From JBNKLG01 sp050292235 (lineage in GTDB: Bacteria; Pseudomonadota; Gammaproteobacteria; Chromatiales; Chromatiaceae), in assembly GCA_050292235.1 (NCBI GenBank), contig JBNKLG010000100.1:1-8746 (forward strand): a stretch of 8,746 nucleotides of DNA. The letters run 5' to 3'. Positions 1-6,602 of this stretch are shown here, piece after piece. The position numbers and the translations under genes were made by a program. Each line of letters begins with the position of its first letter. The first letter of the stretch is position 1. Under the pieces are notes generated by a model. It searched no databases and was not told the DNA's origin. It saw only the letters and a list, made by a program, of their open reading frames with translations.

Positions 1-217
1 TGGCTGTCCCCCCCATGGTGGCTTGGCCTTTGGGCTCGACCGTCTGGTGATGCTCATGGCCGGTGCCGACTCCATTCGCGATGTCATGGCCTTCCCCAAG
101 ACCCAGACCGCCAGTTGTCCCCTGACTTCGGCCCCTGCCGAAGTGGGTCAGCGCCAGCTGCGTGAGCTGAGCATCGGGTTGAAATTGCCGCGGAAGGAAG
201 AGGCGAAGGCCGAATAG
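1..217 (+). CDS. aspS: Aspartyl-tRNA synthetase, C-terminal end (partial)
   Basis: This is the last 71 codons of a class II aminoacyl-tRNA synthetase that attaches aspartate to tRNA(Asp) in the cytoplasm. The reading frame is already open at the left edge (first whole codon at position 2), so the gene starts outside the window. The peptide begins GCPPHGGLAFGLDR, which is class II motif 3; its GLDR arginine contacts ATP. It continues with the AspRS-specific stretch IRDVMAFPKT and the CPLTSAP segment seen near the end of bacterial AspRS, followed by a short charged tail (KEEAKAE). The stop is TAG at 215-217. The next gene downstream is convergent, so aspS is the last gene of its transcript here. 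Identity is certain at family level. Whether the enzyme discriminates tRNA(Asp) from tRNA(Asn) cannot be judged from this fragment. Confidence 0.96.
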   Translation, partial: GCPPHGGLAFGLDRLVMLMAGADSIRDVMAFPKTQTASCPLTSAPAEVGQRQLRELSIGLKLPRKEEAKAE

Positions 218-230
218 GCTTTGGCTTGTT
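203..230 (+). terminator. Possible intrinsic terminator of aspS
   Basis: An imperfect hairpin spans the aspS stop codon. AAGGCC (206-211) pairs with GGCTTT (217-222) around a five-base loop, including one G·U pair. The stem extends through one G·G mismatch to 203-204 pairing with 224-225. A short T-rich stretch (TTGTTAATT) follows from 226. The stem is moderate and the T tract is broken, so this is a weak call. No comparable hairpin with a T tract is visible for the convergent minus-strand gene ending at 268. Confidence 0.35.
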
Positions 231-267
231 AATTATGTTGGGTGTCGTTTGGCAGAGAATGATTGTG

Positions 268-975
268 TTACCTATTATTGCTGTGCTGCTCTTTTCGTGA
301 TAGGGCTATGCAGGCCAGGGAGGTTTTGCGTATCTCTTCCGGTGAAGGCGTTTTATTTATTTGAGAGATATTGAAGCATATTTTGGCCAGGTCTAGAGCA
401 TTGTCTGACATTAATTTTTCTACTTGACGCTGCTCTTCTTCGGATAGATTTGACTCTTTTGTATCCATGCGAGATAAAAGCATATGCGGGTCTATTTCAC
501 ATTCCGATAAATTTTTGATGATGAGCTTTTCGACATTATCCCCATCAAGATTTATTGGTTTGTGACTGTTTTGTGAGAGCATGAAATGGCTAAATACAAT
601 CAGTTTTCTTTCTTTATCGGAATACAAGCCGGATACCATTTCATTTTTTGACAATGTCTGAATACCGCTTTTAATAGCCTTTTCAAATGATGATTCGGCA
701 ATTTGCTTAAAGCGGGTGGAAAGGGTTGTTGCATCGACGTCAGGACCACTCATGAATTTTATGGAATTTGCTGCTTGATTAAAGAAAAAATAACAATTGA
801 TAAATTGATCTGTCCTGGTGTCTTTAGCTAAATGAAATGCCATGGTACCTGAGAATAAATCATATTCATTCATATAGGTAATGTGCTTTTGAATTGATTG
901 GGCAGAGACATTGCCCATCAGCGTAAAACTAAAAACAAACAACACAAGCAATAGACGGGGGCTGGAGTGAGGCAT
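268..975 (-). CDS. Secreted/periplasmic protein of unknown function, AT-rich
   Basis: I do not recognise this 235-residue protein. The start chosen is the ATG at 975 because it opens directly onto a classic Sec signal peptide: a short n-region with one Arg (R7), a hydrophobic core LLLVLFVFSFTLMG (8-21), and a signal peptidase I site VSA|QS after residue 25. An in-frame start 32 codons further up would bury the signal. A weak GAGAAA lies 5 bases before the ATG. The mature chain is polar, rich in Lys, Asn and Ser, predicted mostly helical towards the C-terminus, and has four cysteines (61, 159, 200, 222) that could form disulfides in the periplasm. There is no lipobox and no further membrane segment. 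Its base composition is strikingly AT-rich (about 35-40% G+C by eye) against roughly 60% in the neighbours, which suggests recent acquisition. It lies 92 bp downstream of the DUF971 gene on the same strand. Confidence 0.75.
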   Translation of the reverse strand: MPHSSPRLLLVLFVFSFTLMGNVSAQSIQKHITYMNEYDLFSGTMAFHLAKDTRTDQFINCYFFFNQAANSIKFMSGPDVDATTLSTRFKQIAESSFEKAIKSGIQTLSKNEMVSGLYSDKERKLIVFSHFMLSQNSHKPINLDGDNVEKLIIKNLSECEIDPHMLLSRMDTKESNLSEEEQRQVEKLMSDNALDLAKICFNISQINKTPSPEEIRKTSLACIALSRKEQHSNNR

Positions 976-1067
976 TGGCTTTCTCAGCAAGGGTTGCGAA
1001 AAATTGTGTCGGGAAATGGGCTTATTCTTTAGATCGCAATGGCACTGCGGTGATTGGGTGTCCAGGA

Positions 1068-1709
1068 TCACTGTGGCGGTGGAGGTGGATTCGGCGAATT
1101 GGGGGTAATGGCGATTTCGTCGCCACTTTCCAGTTTCGTAAAAGGCTCGGCGAACTGGCGGTTGACGGTGAGGGTGATGCGGTCATCGGCCAGTAGGTAG
1201 CCTTTGTCGCGCCATTTGTTGCGCAGCCATTGGGTGAGACTCTGTACATCTTTGATCGCTGCAGGTACCTGAATATCCTCGGCCTCACGGCGCAGTTTCT
1301 GTGCCAGATAGGCGAAGTAGAGGATGTGCAGGGATCGTTTTTCCCCGCTCTCCTCGATCTCACGCTGATACCCGATGGTTTTAAGCTGCTTGAGATAGTC
1401 TGTCCAGTTTTTCTCCTGGTTTTTGCCGAGGGCATAGAGGGTTTCCCAGGCGTAGATGCCGGTGTCATGGCCATCATCAAAGATCAGGCGAATGGCATAG
1501 TGGCCTTGGGGTTCTATGCGTTCGATGTTGACGCTCTCTTTTCCGGTTAGGGGCTGGCCCAGGGCTTTGACCTCGGCGGCGGGAGAGAAGACCCGCAGAT
1601 ATTCACAGGGCAGTTCGAACTGGCAACCGTCATCAAAGCCGATGCTGAGCAAACGGGACTTGCTGTGGAGTTTGATCTCAGTGGGAATGGGGTGTTCGTT
1701 ATGGCTCAT
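1068..1709 (-). CDS. DUF971 (GBBH-like N-terminal) protein fused to a MoaD-like ubiquitin-fold domain
   Basis: This protein has 213 residues in two parts. Residues about 8-97 are a DUF971 / gamma-butyrobetaine-hydroxylase-like N-terminal domain, with the motifs FELPCEYLRVFSP (31-43) and FDDGHDTGIYAWETLY (77-92). The Cys cluster that binds zinc in true GBBH enzymes is replaced by SPAAEV, and no oxygenase domain follows, so this is not a carnitine-synthesis enzyme. DUF971 also occurs with Mrp/HCF101-type Fe-S carriers, which hints at Fe-S or sulfur metabolism. Residues about 126-203 resemble MoaD/ThiS: LHILYFAYLAQKL at the first strand, then ITLTVNRQF and LESGDEIAITP at the end. The Gly-Gly tail that MoaD needs as a sulfur carrier is missing; the chain ends NSPNPPPPPQ. 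Its ATG overlaps the stop of the upstream HDOD gene (ATGA), implying coupled translation. The DUF971 part is certain. The MoaD part rests on motif reading alone. Confidence 0.88.
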   Translation of the reverse strand: MSHNEHPIPTEIKLHSKSRLLSIGFDDGCQFELPCEYLRVFSPAAEVKALGQPLTGKESVNIERIEPQGHYAIRLIFDDGHDTGIYAWETLYALGKNQEKNWTDYLKQLKTIGYQREIEESGEKRSLHILYFAYLAQKLRREAEDIQVPAAIKDVQSLTQWLRNKWRDKGYLLADDRITLTVNRQFAEPFTKLESGDEIAITPNSPNPPPPPQ

Positions 1710-3148
1710 TTTTTCTCATTTTCCTGGAGTTTGGCGTTTGGTGGCTTGCTGAGACTTTGGGTGACCTGGTTGACGGCCTGGCGCAGGGCCTGAATCTGGT
1801 TTTGCGTTAGGGGTTTGCCGTTGTTATCGGCGTATATCAGGCCGATGGGCTGATTGGCCGGGGCCAAGGTGGCGACCACGAAGTCACGGGGCTGCCAATA
1901 GGTCAGTAGCTTTTCGCTGATGAAGGGTTGGAATTTCGCTTGATTGCTGGTCTGTAGCCAAAGAAAGCTGGGCTTTGAGATCAGGATCGAGGGGAGATTT
2001 TTCCCTAAATCGAGCAGAAAGTCGCCCAATGTTCCAGCATTCAGGCCGACGACCTTGCCGGATTGCAGGCGCTTGCTATTGACATCAAAGCGAATAAATT
2101 GGCAGCGGGCAAGGCCGACCTTGCGGTGCAAGTAGTCCAGCAAAGGGGTGATATGGCGCTCTTGAATCGGTGGCAGTTTGACCTGGATGCCTTGATGTCG
2201 TCCTACGCTGGCCTCGGTGGCCTGAGAAGCTTCGACGCTGATCTCTCCTTTGGTAGGGACCTTTTCTGTTGGTGTCGCCTCTTCAGGCTTTGGCGTTGGC
2301 GGAATCATGGGGAGATTCAGGATCGATAGGGGCAGCTTGGTGAAAGCCATTTGCCGGGCAATCTCCGCCGCCTCCTGATGAACCAGGGCCAGCATTTGGT
2401 CAGGGGAGAGATCGAGAAACTCCCGTGCCAGCTCCAGCACCAGTTCCGATTTGGGATTGACCCAGGTGACATCCACGGTGCGGGCAAAGGTGGTGGCCAG
2501 AGTGACACAGAGGGGGCGGGGGGCATAGATGTCGTTGTTCAGCGCGTCAGAGACCAGTGGAGGCAGGCGCCAGTATTCAGCCAGACGGCGGCTGAGCTCG
2601 CGGATGCTGGTGCCCAGAATCTGCATGGCAGCGTCATCGGTCGTGGCGCCCTGTTGCCGTAGGCGATTGATGGCCACCATGTGTTTGGGCGAATTGGCCC
2701 AGAGTGCCATTTCCCCACACTCGTCCATGAGCGCGGCCAGGGCGATCTCCTCAATTTGATGCAGCTTCATGTGCTTCGCCCAGTATTGGGCATAGTGGGA
2801 GGCATGAATGGCCCGGCTGTAGCAGAGTTTAAGTCCTGTCTGGGCTGCGCTGCTCAGACGGTGAATATTTGGCGTGCGCTGCAGGGCATGAAGCAGGGGT
2901 TGGTGTCCCAGGATGCCGACGGCATGGGAGAGCCCCCAGATAGGGACCTTGGGTTGTTCTGGCAGACGGCGAATACTGCGAAAGATCTCGATGGAGAGCC
3001 CGGGGGCAAAAAAGAGCAGACGCCCAAAGTCATGGTTGGAGGTGTTCTCCCGGTTCAGCAACTCATGGATGCGCCGGGTCACAGGCTCGAGAGCGGGGAT
3101 GGGTCGCTCTTTCAGCTGTTCAAACCAGTGGTCGAGGTGTTTGCTCAT
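1706..3148 (-). CDS. HDOD-domain protein with C-terminal GAF-like domain
   Basis: This is a 480-residue cytoplasmic protein of the HDOD family, HD-related output domains found in bacterial signalling proteins. The N-terminal part (about 15-275) has the family's helical pattern: IPALEPVTRRIHELLN at the start, WGLSHAVGILG (71-81), and LAALMDECGEMALW (137-150), where metal-dependent HD hydrolases would have His-Asp. Here the His is Met, so catalysis is not expected, as is usual for HDOD. A Pro/Thr/Glu-rich linker (about 282-320) leads to a C-terminal domain (about 328-465) with a GAF-like ending: FVVATLAPANQPIGLIYAD and then a long helix QIQALRQAVNQV. No DNA-binding, GGDEF or EAL part is present. 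The start is bounded by a TAG codon directly before the ATG. No Shine-Dalgarno sequence is visible; a 9 bp direct repeat occupies that place. It is translationally coupled to the DUF971 gene. Its ligand and partner are unknown. Confidence 0.88.
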   Translation of the reverse strand: MSKHLDHWFEQLKERPIPALEPVTRRIHELLNRENTSNHDFGRLLFFAPGLSIEIFRSIRRLPEQPKVPIWGLSHAVGILGHQPLLHALQRTPNIHRLSSAAQTGLKLCYSRAIHASHYAQYWAKHMKLHQIEEIALAALMDECGEMALWANSPKHMVAINRLRQQGATTDDAAMQILGTSIRELSRRLAEYWRLPPLVSDALNNDIYAPRPLCVTLATTFARTVDVTWVNPKSELVLELAREFLDLSPDQMLALVHQEAAEIARQMAFTKLPLSILNLPMIPPTPKPEEATPTEKVPTKGEISVEASQATEASVGRHQGIQVKLPPIQERHITPLLDYLHRKVGLARCQFIRFDVNSKRLQSGKVVGLNAGTLGDFLLDLGKNLPSILISKPSFLWLQTSNQAKFQPFISEKLLTYWQPRDFVVATLAPANQPIGLIYADNNGKPLTQNQIQALRQAVNQVTQSLSKPPNAKLQENEKK

Positions 3149-3150
3149 CT

Positions 3151-3168
3151 ATATCGCAGATATCGCAG
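3151..3168. repeat. Perfect 9 bp tandem direct repeat before the HDOD gene
   Basis: ATATCGCAG occurs twice in tandem (3151-3159 and 3160-3168), ending two bases from the HDOD start codon. It fills the place where a ribosome binding site would be expected on the minus strand (read there as CTGCGATAT twice). It may be an operator, a replication-slippage product, or chance. Confidence 0.6.
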
Positions 3169-3187
3169 GATCAATGTTGGTCTGCAC

Positions 3188-3193
3188 ATTGTA
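3188..3193 (-). promoter_or_regulatory. Candidate -10 element for the minus-strand HDOD operon
   Basis: Read on the minus strand this is TACAAT, five of six matches to the sigma-70 -10 consensus. It would place the transcript start about 33 bases before the HDOD ATG. The -35 position at 17 bp spacing (GGGATA) is poor. A short inverted repeat GACA-CC-TGTC (3200-3209) sits just upstream, between this element and the yebC promoter. This is a weak prediction. Confidence 0.28.
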
Positions 3194-3224
3194 AGGCATG
3201 ACACCTGTCCTATCCCGCCTGAAA

Positions 3225-3233
3225 TGGTAGAAT
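3225..3233 (+). promoter_or_regulatory. Extended -10 promoter for yebC-ruv-ybgC-tolQ
   Basis: TGGTAGAAT matches the extended -10 consensus TGnTATAAT in eight of nine positions, counting n as matched. The -35 position (CTGTCC at 3205-3210, 17 bp spacing) is weak, as is common for extended -10 promoters. Transcription would begin near 3240, giving a leader of about 27 bases with GAGGG at 3258-3262 before the yebC ATG. No LexA-type CTGT-N8-ACAG box is visible here. Confidence 0.55.
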
Positions 3234-3266
3234 CGTGACATTTTTAATGCAGACTTTGAGGGCAGT

Positions 3267-4013
3267 ATGGCGGGTCATAGCAAGTGGGCCAATATCAAGC
3301 ACAAGAAAGCGGCGGTTGACAAGCAGCGCGGCAAAATCTGGACCAAACTGATTCGCGAGGTCACGGTTGCGGCCCGTGAGGGCGGTGGCGATGTCAGCGC
3401 CAATCCGCGTCTGAGGCTGGCGGTGGATAAGGCCTATGGTGCCAATATGCCCAAGGATACGGTGGAGCGCGCCATCAAACGGGGTGCGGGCGCCGATGAG
3501 ATGGATAATTACGAGGAGTTCCGCTATGAGGGCTATGGCCCGGGTGGGGTGGCTGTCATGGTGGACTGTATGTCTGACAATCGCAATCGCACCGCCTCTG
3601 AGGTGCGTCACGCCTTCACCAAGTGTGGTGGTAACCTGGGGACCGATGGTTCTGTGGCCTACATGTTCCAGAAGACCGGCGTCATCAGCTTTGAGCCGGG
3701 TCTGGATGAGGATGCAGTGATGGAGGCTGCTCTGGAAGGCGGCGCCGAGGATGTCATCAATAACGACGATGGTTCCTTTGAGGTGCTGGCCCAGCCCGAA
3801 CAATTCGAAGCGGTGCGCGATGCCCTGACCACGGCGGGCTTTACCCCGGCACTGGCAGAGATCACCATGCGCCCGGATACCCTCAGTGCTCTCGATAAAG
3901 AGTCGGCGGAGAAGGTGATGCGTCTGGTGGAGATGCTGGAAGACCTCGATGATGTGCAGGAGGTCTATACCAACGCTGATATTCCCGAAGAGGTGATGGA
4001 GGCGATGGCCTGA
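3267..4013 (+). CDS. yebC: YebC/TACO1-family translation factor
   Basis: This is a full-length, 248-residue YebC. The family was long annotated as a transcriptional regulator. More recent work on bacterial YebC and mitochondrial TACO1 assigns it to translation, where it helps ribosomes through proline-rich stretches. The diagnostic N-terminus MAGHSKWANIKHKKAAVDKQ is intact, followed by GKIWTKLIREV, NPRLRLAVDKAYGANMPKD (46-64) and the motif YEGYGPGGVAVMVDC (87-101). The C-terminal domain ends with the usual acidic LEDLDDVQEVYTNADIPEE. GAGGG four bases before the ATG supports the start. It is the first gene of the long plus-strand operon, and its stop lies 8 bp before the ruvC GTG, so it is co-transcribed with the Holliday junction genes as in many gammaproteobacteria. 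There is nothing abnormal in the protein. Confidence 0.97.
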   Translation: MAGHSKWANIKHKKAAVDKQRGKIWTKLIREVTVAAREGGGDVSANPRLRLAVDKAYGANMPKDTVERAIKRGAGADEMDNYEEFRYEGYGPGGVAVMVDCMSDNRNRTASEVRHAFTKCGGNLGTDGSVAYMFQKTGVISFEPGLDEDAVMEAALEGGAEDVINNDDGSFEVLAQPEQFEAVRDALTTAGFTPALAEITMRPDTLSALDKESAEKVMRLVEMLEDLDDVQEVYTNADIPEEVMEAMA

Positions 4014-4021
4014 GAAGGCCG

Positions 4022-4537
4022 GTGAGTTCCTCCCGCCTGGTATTGGGGGTCGATCCGGGTTCCAGGGTCACTGGCTTTGGCATTATCGAGACCGATGGTC
4101 GCCAATCCCGTTATGTCGAAAGCGGCTGCCTTCGACTGGATACGGATCTGCCTGTCGCCCAGCGACTGGGCGCCATCTTCGAGGGGCTGGTCGAGGTGAT
4201 TCGGCGTACTCAACCCCGCGAGTTGGCCATCGAAGAGGTCTTTCTGTCCAAAAACGCCAGTTCCGCCCTCAAACTGGGACAGGCACGGGGCGCAGCCATC
4301 TGTGCGGCGGTAACCCAGGGTCTGGCGGTGAGCGAGTACGCGGCCCGTCTGGTCAAACAATCCGTGGTGGGTACCGGCGCCGCGGATAAGGAACAGGTAC
4401 AGCACATGGTGACACTGATGCTCAAACCGCCACACAAACTGGCTGCAGATGAGGCCGATGCCCTGGCCGTGGCCCTGGCTCATGCCAATGCCCTGTTGCT
4501 GAACAGTCGCCTGAAATCCGTAGGAGGTCGGCGATGA
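4022..4537 (+). CDS. ruvC: Holliday junction resolvase RuvC
   Basis: This 171-residue endonuclease has an RNase H-like fold. It works as a dimer that cuts opposite strands of Holliday junctions to finish homologous recombination. The four acidic metal ligands are present: D11 in LGVDPGSRVTGFG, E71 in LAIEEVFLSKN, and D143 and D146 in AADEADALAVA. They correspond to D7, E66, D138 and D141 of E. coli. The conserved segment SALKLGQARG (81-90) and the basic loop around K123 (ADKEQVQHMV) are also intact. The start is GTG at 4022: it gives the normal family length, and AGAAGG lies just before it, within the yebC end. The next in-frame candidates would cut into the first catalytic strand. Its stop overlaps the ruvA ATG (ATGA), and a strong AGGAGGT for ruvA lies within the ruvC end. 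Confidence 0.97.
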   Translation: MSSSRLVLGVDPGSRVTGFGIIETDGRQSRYVESGCLRLDTDLPVAQRLGAIFEGLVEVIRRTQPRELAIEEVFLSKNASSALKLGQARGAAICAAVTQGLAVSEYAARLVKQSVVGTGAADKEQVQHMVTLMLKPPHKLAADEADALAVALAHANALLLNSRLKSVGGRR

Positions 4538-5139
4538 TCGGACGTCTCACCGGTATCATCATCGAGAAGCAGCCGCCGGGTCTGGTGCTGGAGGTCAATG
4601 GTGTCGGCTATGAGCTGGAGGCGCCCATGTCCACCTTCTATGAGCTGCCGGGGCAGGGCGATACCATCACCCTCTTTACCCATCTGATTGTGCGCGAGGA
4701 TGCCCATCTGCTCTACGGCTTTTTCCGCGATGCGGATCGTCAGCTGTTTCGTAGTCTGCTCAAGGTCAGCGGGGTCGGGGCCAAGGTGGCCCTGGGGATT
4801 CTCTCGGGCATGAACAGCCAGGACTTCGCTCTTTGTGTTCAGGCTGGTGATGCTGCCGCCCTGACCCGTTTGCCCGGCATCGGCAAAAAGACCGCTGAGC
4901 GACTGATTGTGGAGATGCGGGATCGGCTGGATGGACTGGGCGGTGCCGCTGTTTCCGTTGTGCCAGCAGCAGCCACTGCTCCCACTGCCGCCCTGCCGGT
5001 GGCCGATGCGGTCAGTGCGCTGACCGCTCTGGGCTATCGGCCCCAGGATGCCAGCCGCATGGTTCGTGCCGTGGCCGGGGATGAGGCGATGAGCAGCGAG
5101 GAGCTGATTCGCGCCGCGCTCAAGGCCACTGCTGTTTGA
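4534..5139 (+). CDS. ruvA: Holliday junction DNA helicase subunit RuvA
   Basis: This 201-residue subunit tetramerises on the four-way junction and loads the RuvB motor for branch migration. Three domains are visible. An OB-fold (1-62) begins MIGRLTGIIIEK and carries the acidic pin residues E55-D56 that separate the DNA strands. A second domain (about 70-135) has two helix-hairpin-helix motifs, VSGVGAK (78-84) and LPGIGKK (113-119), that grip the DNA backbone. An Ala/Pro/Val-rich flexible linker (about 136-156) leads to domain III (about 157-199), which binds RuvB. Length is close to the 203 residues of E. coli RuvA. The AGGAGGT at 4522-4528 is the best ribosome binding site in the window. The gene overlaps ruvC by four bases and ends 10 bp before ruvB. 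Confidence 0.98.
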   Translation: MIGRLTGIIIEKQPPGLVLEVNGVGYELEAPMSTFYELPGQGDTITLFTHLIVREDAHLLYGFFRDADRQLFRSLLKVSGVGAKVALGILSGMNSQDFALCVQAGDAAALTRLPGIGKKTAERLIVEMRDRLDGLGGAAVSVVPAAATAPTAALPVADAVSALTALGYRPQDASRMVRAVAGDEAMSSEELIRAALKATAV

Positions 5140-5149
5140 GAGAGCAGAG

Positions 5150-6196
5150 ATGACAACAGATCGCATAGTGGTCGGTGAGGTGATTGGCGAGGATCAGGCC
5201 GTGGATCAGGTGATCCGGCCCCGTCGTTTGAATGATTACATCGGCCAGAAGGTGGTACGCGAGCAGTTGGACGTCTTCATTGGCGCTGCCCGCAATCGGG
5301 GGGAGGCGCTGGATCATGTGCTCATCTTTGGTCCACCCGGTCTGGGTAAAACCACCCTGTCTCATATCATTGCCAATGAGATGGGTGTCAACCTGCGCCA
5401 GACCTCTGGTCCGGTGCTGGAGAAACCTGGTGATCTGGCGGCCCTGCTGACCAATCTGGAACCCCATGACCTGCTTTTTGTGGATGAGATCCATCGCCTC
5501 AGTCCGGTAGTGGAAGAGGTACTCTATCCGGCAATGGAGGATTTTCAGCTCGACATCATGATCGGCGAAGGCCCGGCGGCCCGTTCCATCAAGCTGGATT
5601 TACCGCCTTTTACCCTGGTAGGGGCCACCACCCGTGCCGGACTGCTGACTTCACCCCTGCGGGACCGTTTCGGTATCGTCCAGCGGCTGGAGTTTTATTC
5701 CCCCGATGAGCTGGCGCTGATCGTCACCCGCAGTGCCTCTATCCTCAATATTCCCATTGATCAGGCCGGGGCCATGGAAGTGGCTCGTCGCTCCCGCGGC
5801 ACACCGCGCATTGCCAATCGTCTGCTACGCCGGGTGCGGGACTATGCCCAGGTTAAGGCCAACGGATCTGTTGATGCCGAAGTGGCAGATCGCGCTCTGG
5901 CCATGATCGACGTGGACCGCTCCGGTTTCGATTATATGGATCGAAAGTTGCTGGAGACCCTGATCCATAAGTTCGATGGCGGTCCGGTGGGGGTGGATAA
6001 CCTGGCGGCGGCCATTGGCGAAGAGCGCGGTACCATTGAGGATGTGCTTGAGCCCTATCTGATTCAGCAGGGTTTTCTCATGCGCACCCCCCGGGGACGA
6101 GTGGCGACCCGCACCGCTTATCTGCACTTTGGGCTCTCTGCGCCAGTGGTGGGGCAGGCACCCACGGACGACTTGTTTGGAGAGAGTGATGGCTGA
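5150..6196 (+). CDS. ruvB: Holliday junction branch-migration ATPase RuvB
   Basis: This 348-residue AAA+ motor forms hexameric rings on both sides of the RuvA-bound junction and pulls DNA through them. Walker A is GPPGLGKT (61-68), Walker B is LLFVDEIH (108-115), sensor 1 is GATTR (158-162), and the arginine-finger region is SPLRDRFGIV (168-177). Sensor 2 is GTPRIANRLL (217-226). The C-terminal winged-helix domain includes FDYMDRKLL, GEERGTIEDVLEPYLIQQ and RTPRGR (312-317). It is about 12 residues longer than the E. coli protein, mostly from an acidic tail ending DDLFGESDG. The ribosome binding site is a modest purine run (GAGAGAG) about 5 bases before the ATG. All catalytic elements are intact. 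The gene overlaps the ybgC start by 8 bp. Confidence 0.98.
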   Translation: MTTDRIVVGEVIGEDQAVDQVIRPRRLNDYIGQKVVREQLDVFIGAARNRGEALDHVLIFGPPGLGKTTLSHIIANEMGVNLRQTSGPVLEKPGDLAALLTNLEPHDLLFVDEIHRLSPVVEEVLYPAMEDFQLDIMIGEGPAARSIKLDLPPFTLVGATTRAGLLTSPLRDRFGIVQRLEFYSPDELALIVTRSASILNIPIDQAGAMEVARRSRGTPRIANRLLRRVRDYAQVKANGSVDAEVADRALAMIDVDRSGFDYMDRKLLETLIHKFDGGPVGVDNLAAAIGEERGTIEDVLEPYLIQQGFLMRTPRGRVATRTAYLHFGLSAPVVGQAPTDDLFGESDG

Positions 6197-6602
6197 ACCC
6201 GGGATGTTCGAATTGGCTGTGCGGGTCTATTACGAAGACACGGATGCAGGTGGGGTGGTTTATCACAGCCAGTATCTCAACTTCATGGAGAGGGCCCGCA
6301 CCGACTGGCTGCGCAACCTGGGTTTTGAACAGGACGGGTTGCGCGAGGAACTGGGCGTGGTTTTTGCGGTCTCTCGAATGGGTGTCCGCTTTCGCCGTCC
6401 GGCCCGCCTGGATCAGCAGTTGCGGGTGACAGCCAAGGTGGCGACGCTGGGGCGGGCCTCCCTCGATTTTGAGCAACAAATATGGCATCAGGAGACCCTG
6501 CTCTGTGAAGCCAGCGTTAGGATAGGATGTGTTGATATTCATCGGTTTAAGCCAGTGGCCTTGCCTGTGGCCCTGCGACAGGAGTTAGAAGATGCAGAGT
6601 GA
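6189..6602 (+). CDS. ybgC: Tol-Pal associated acyl-CoA thioesterase YbgC
   Basis: This is a hot-dog-fold thioesterase of 137 residues, close to the 134 of E. coli YbgC. The signature VRVYYEDTDAGGVVYH (11-26) includes the catalytic aspartate D19 (D18 in E. coli). YLNFMERARTDWL follows, with the conserved ERAR. YbgC hydrolyses acyl-CoA or acyl-ACP thioesters at the inner membrane, and its gene heads the tol-pal cluster in most proteobacteria. Its precise role in the Tol system is still unclear. The ATG at 6189 is chosen because GGAGAG lies at 6180-6185 and the length fits; a second in-frame ATG at 6204 is less likely. The gene overlaps ruvB by 8 bp and tolQ by 11 bp, so it translationally joins the recombination and envelope genes. 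Confidence 0.95.
   Translation: MAEPGMFELAVRVYYEDTDAGGVVYHSQYLNFMERARTDWLRNLGFEQDGLREELGVVFAVSRMGVRFRRPARLDQQLRVTAKVATLGRASLDFEQQIWHQETLLCEASVRIGCVDIHRFKPVALPVALRQELEDAE

Noticed and set aside
268..1071. Longer version of the AT-rich orphan starting at 1071
   Set aside because: It would put 32 GC-richer, non-conserved-looking residues before a perfect signal peptide; the start at 975 is far more natural.
2681..3238. 185-codon plus-strand open frame opposite the HDOD gene
   Set aside because: It lies wholly antisense to a well-supported HDOD coding region, its peptide resembles no family, and GC-rich genes commonly produce such shadows.
4480..5166. 228-codon minus-strand open frame opposite ruvA
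   Set aside because: It is antisense to a clear ruvA; the peptide has the His/Gln/Gly bias of a reverse-strand shadow.
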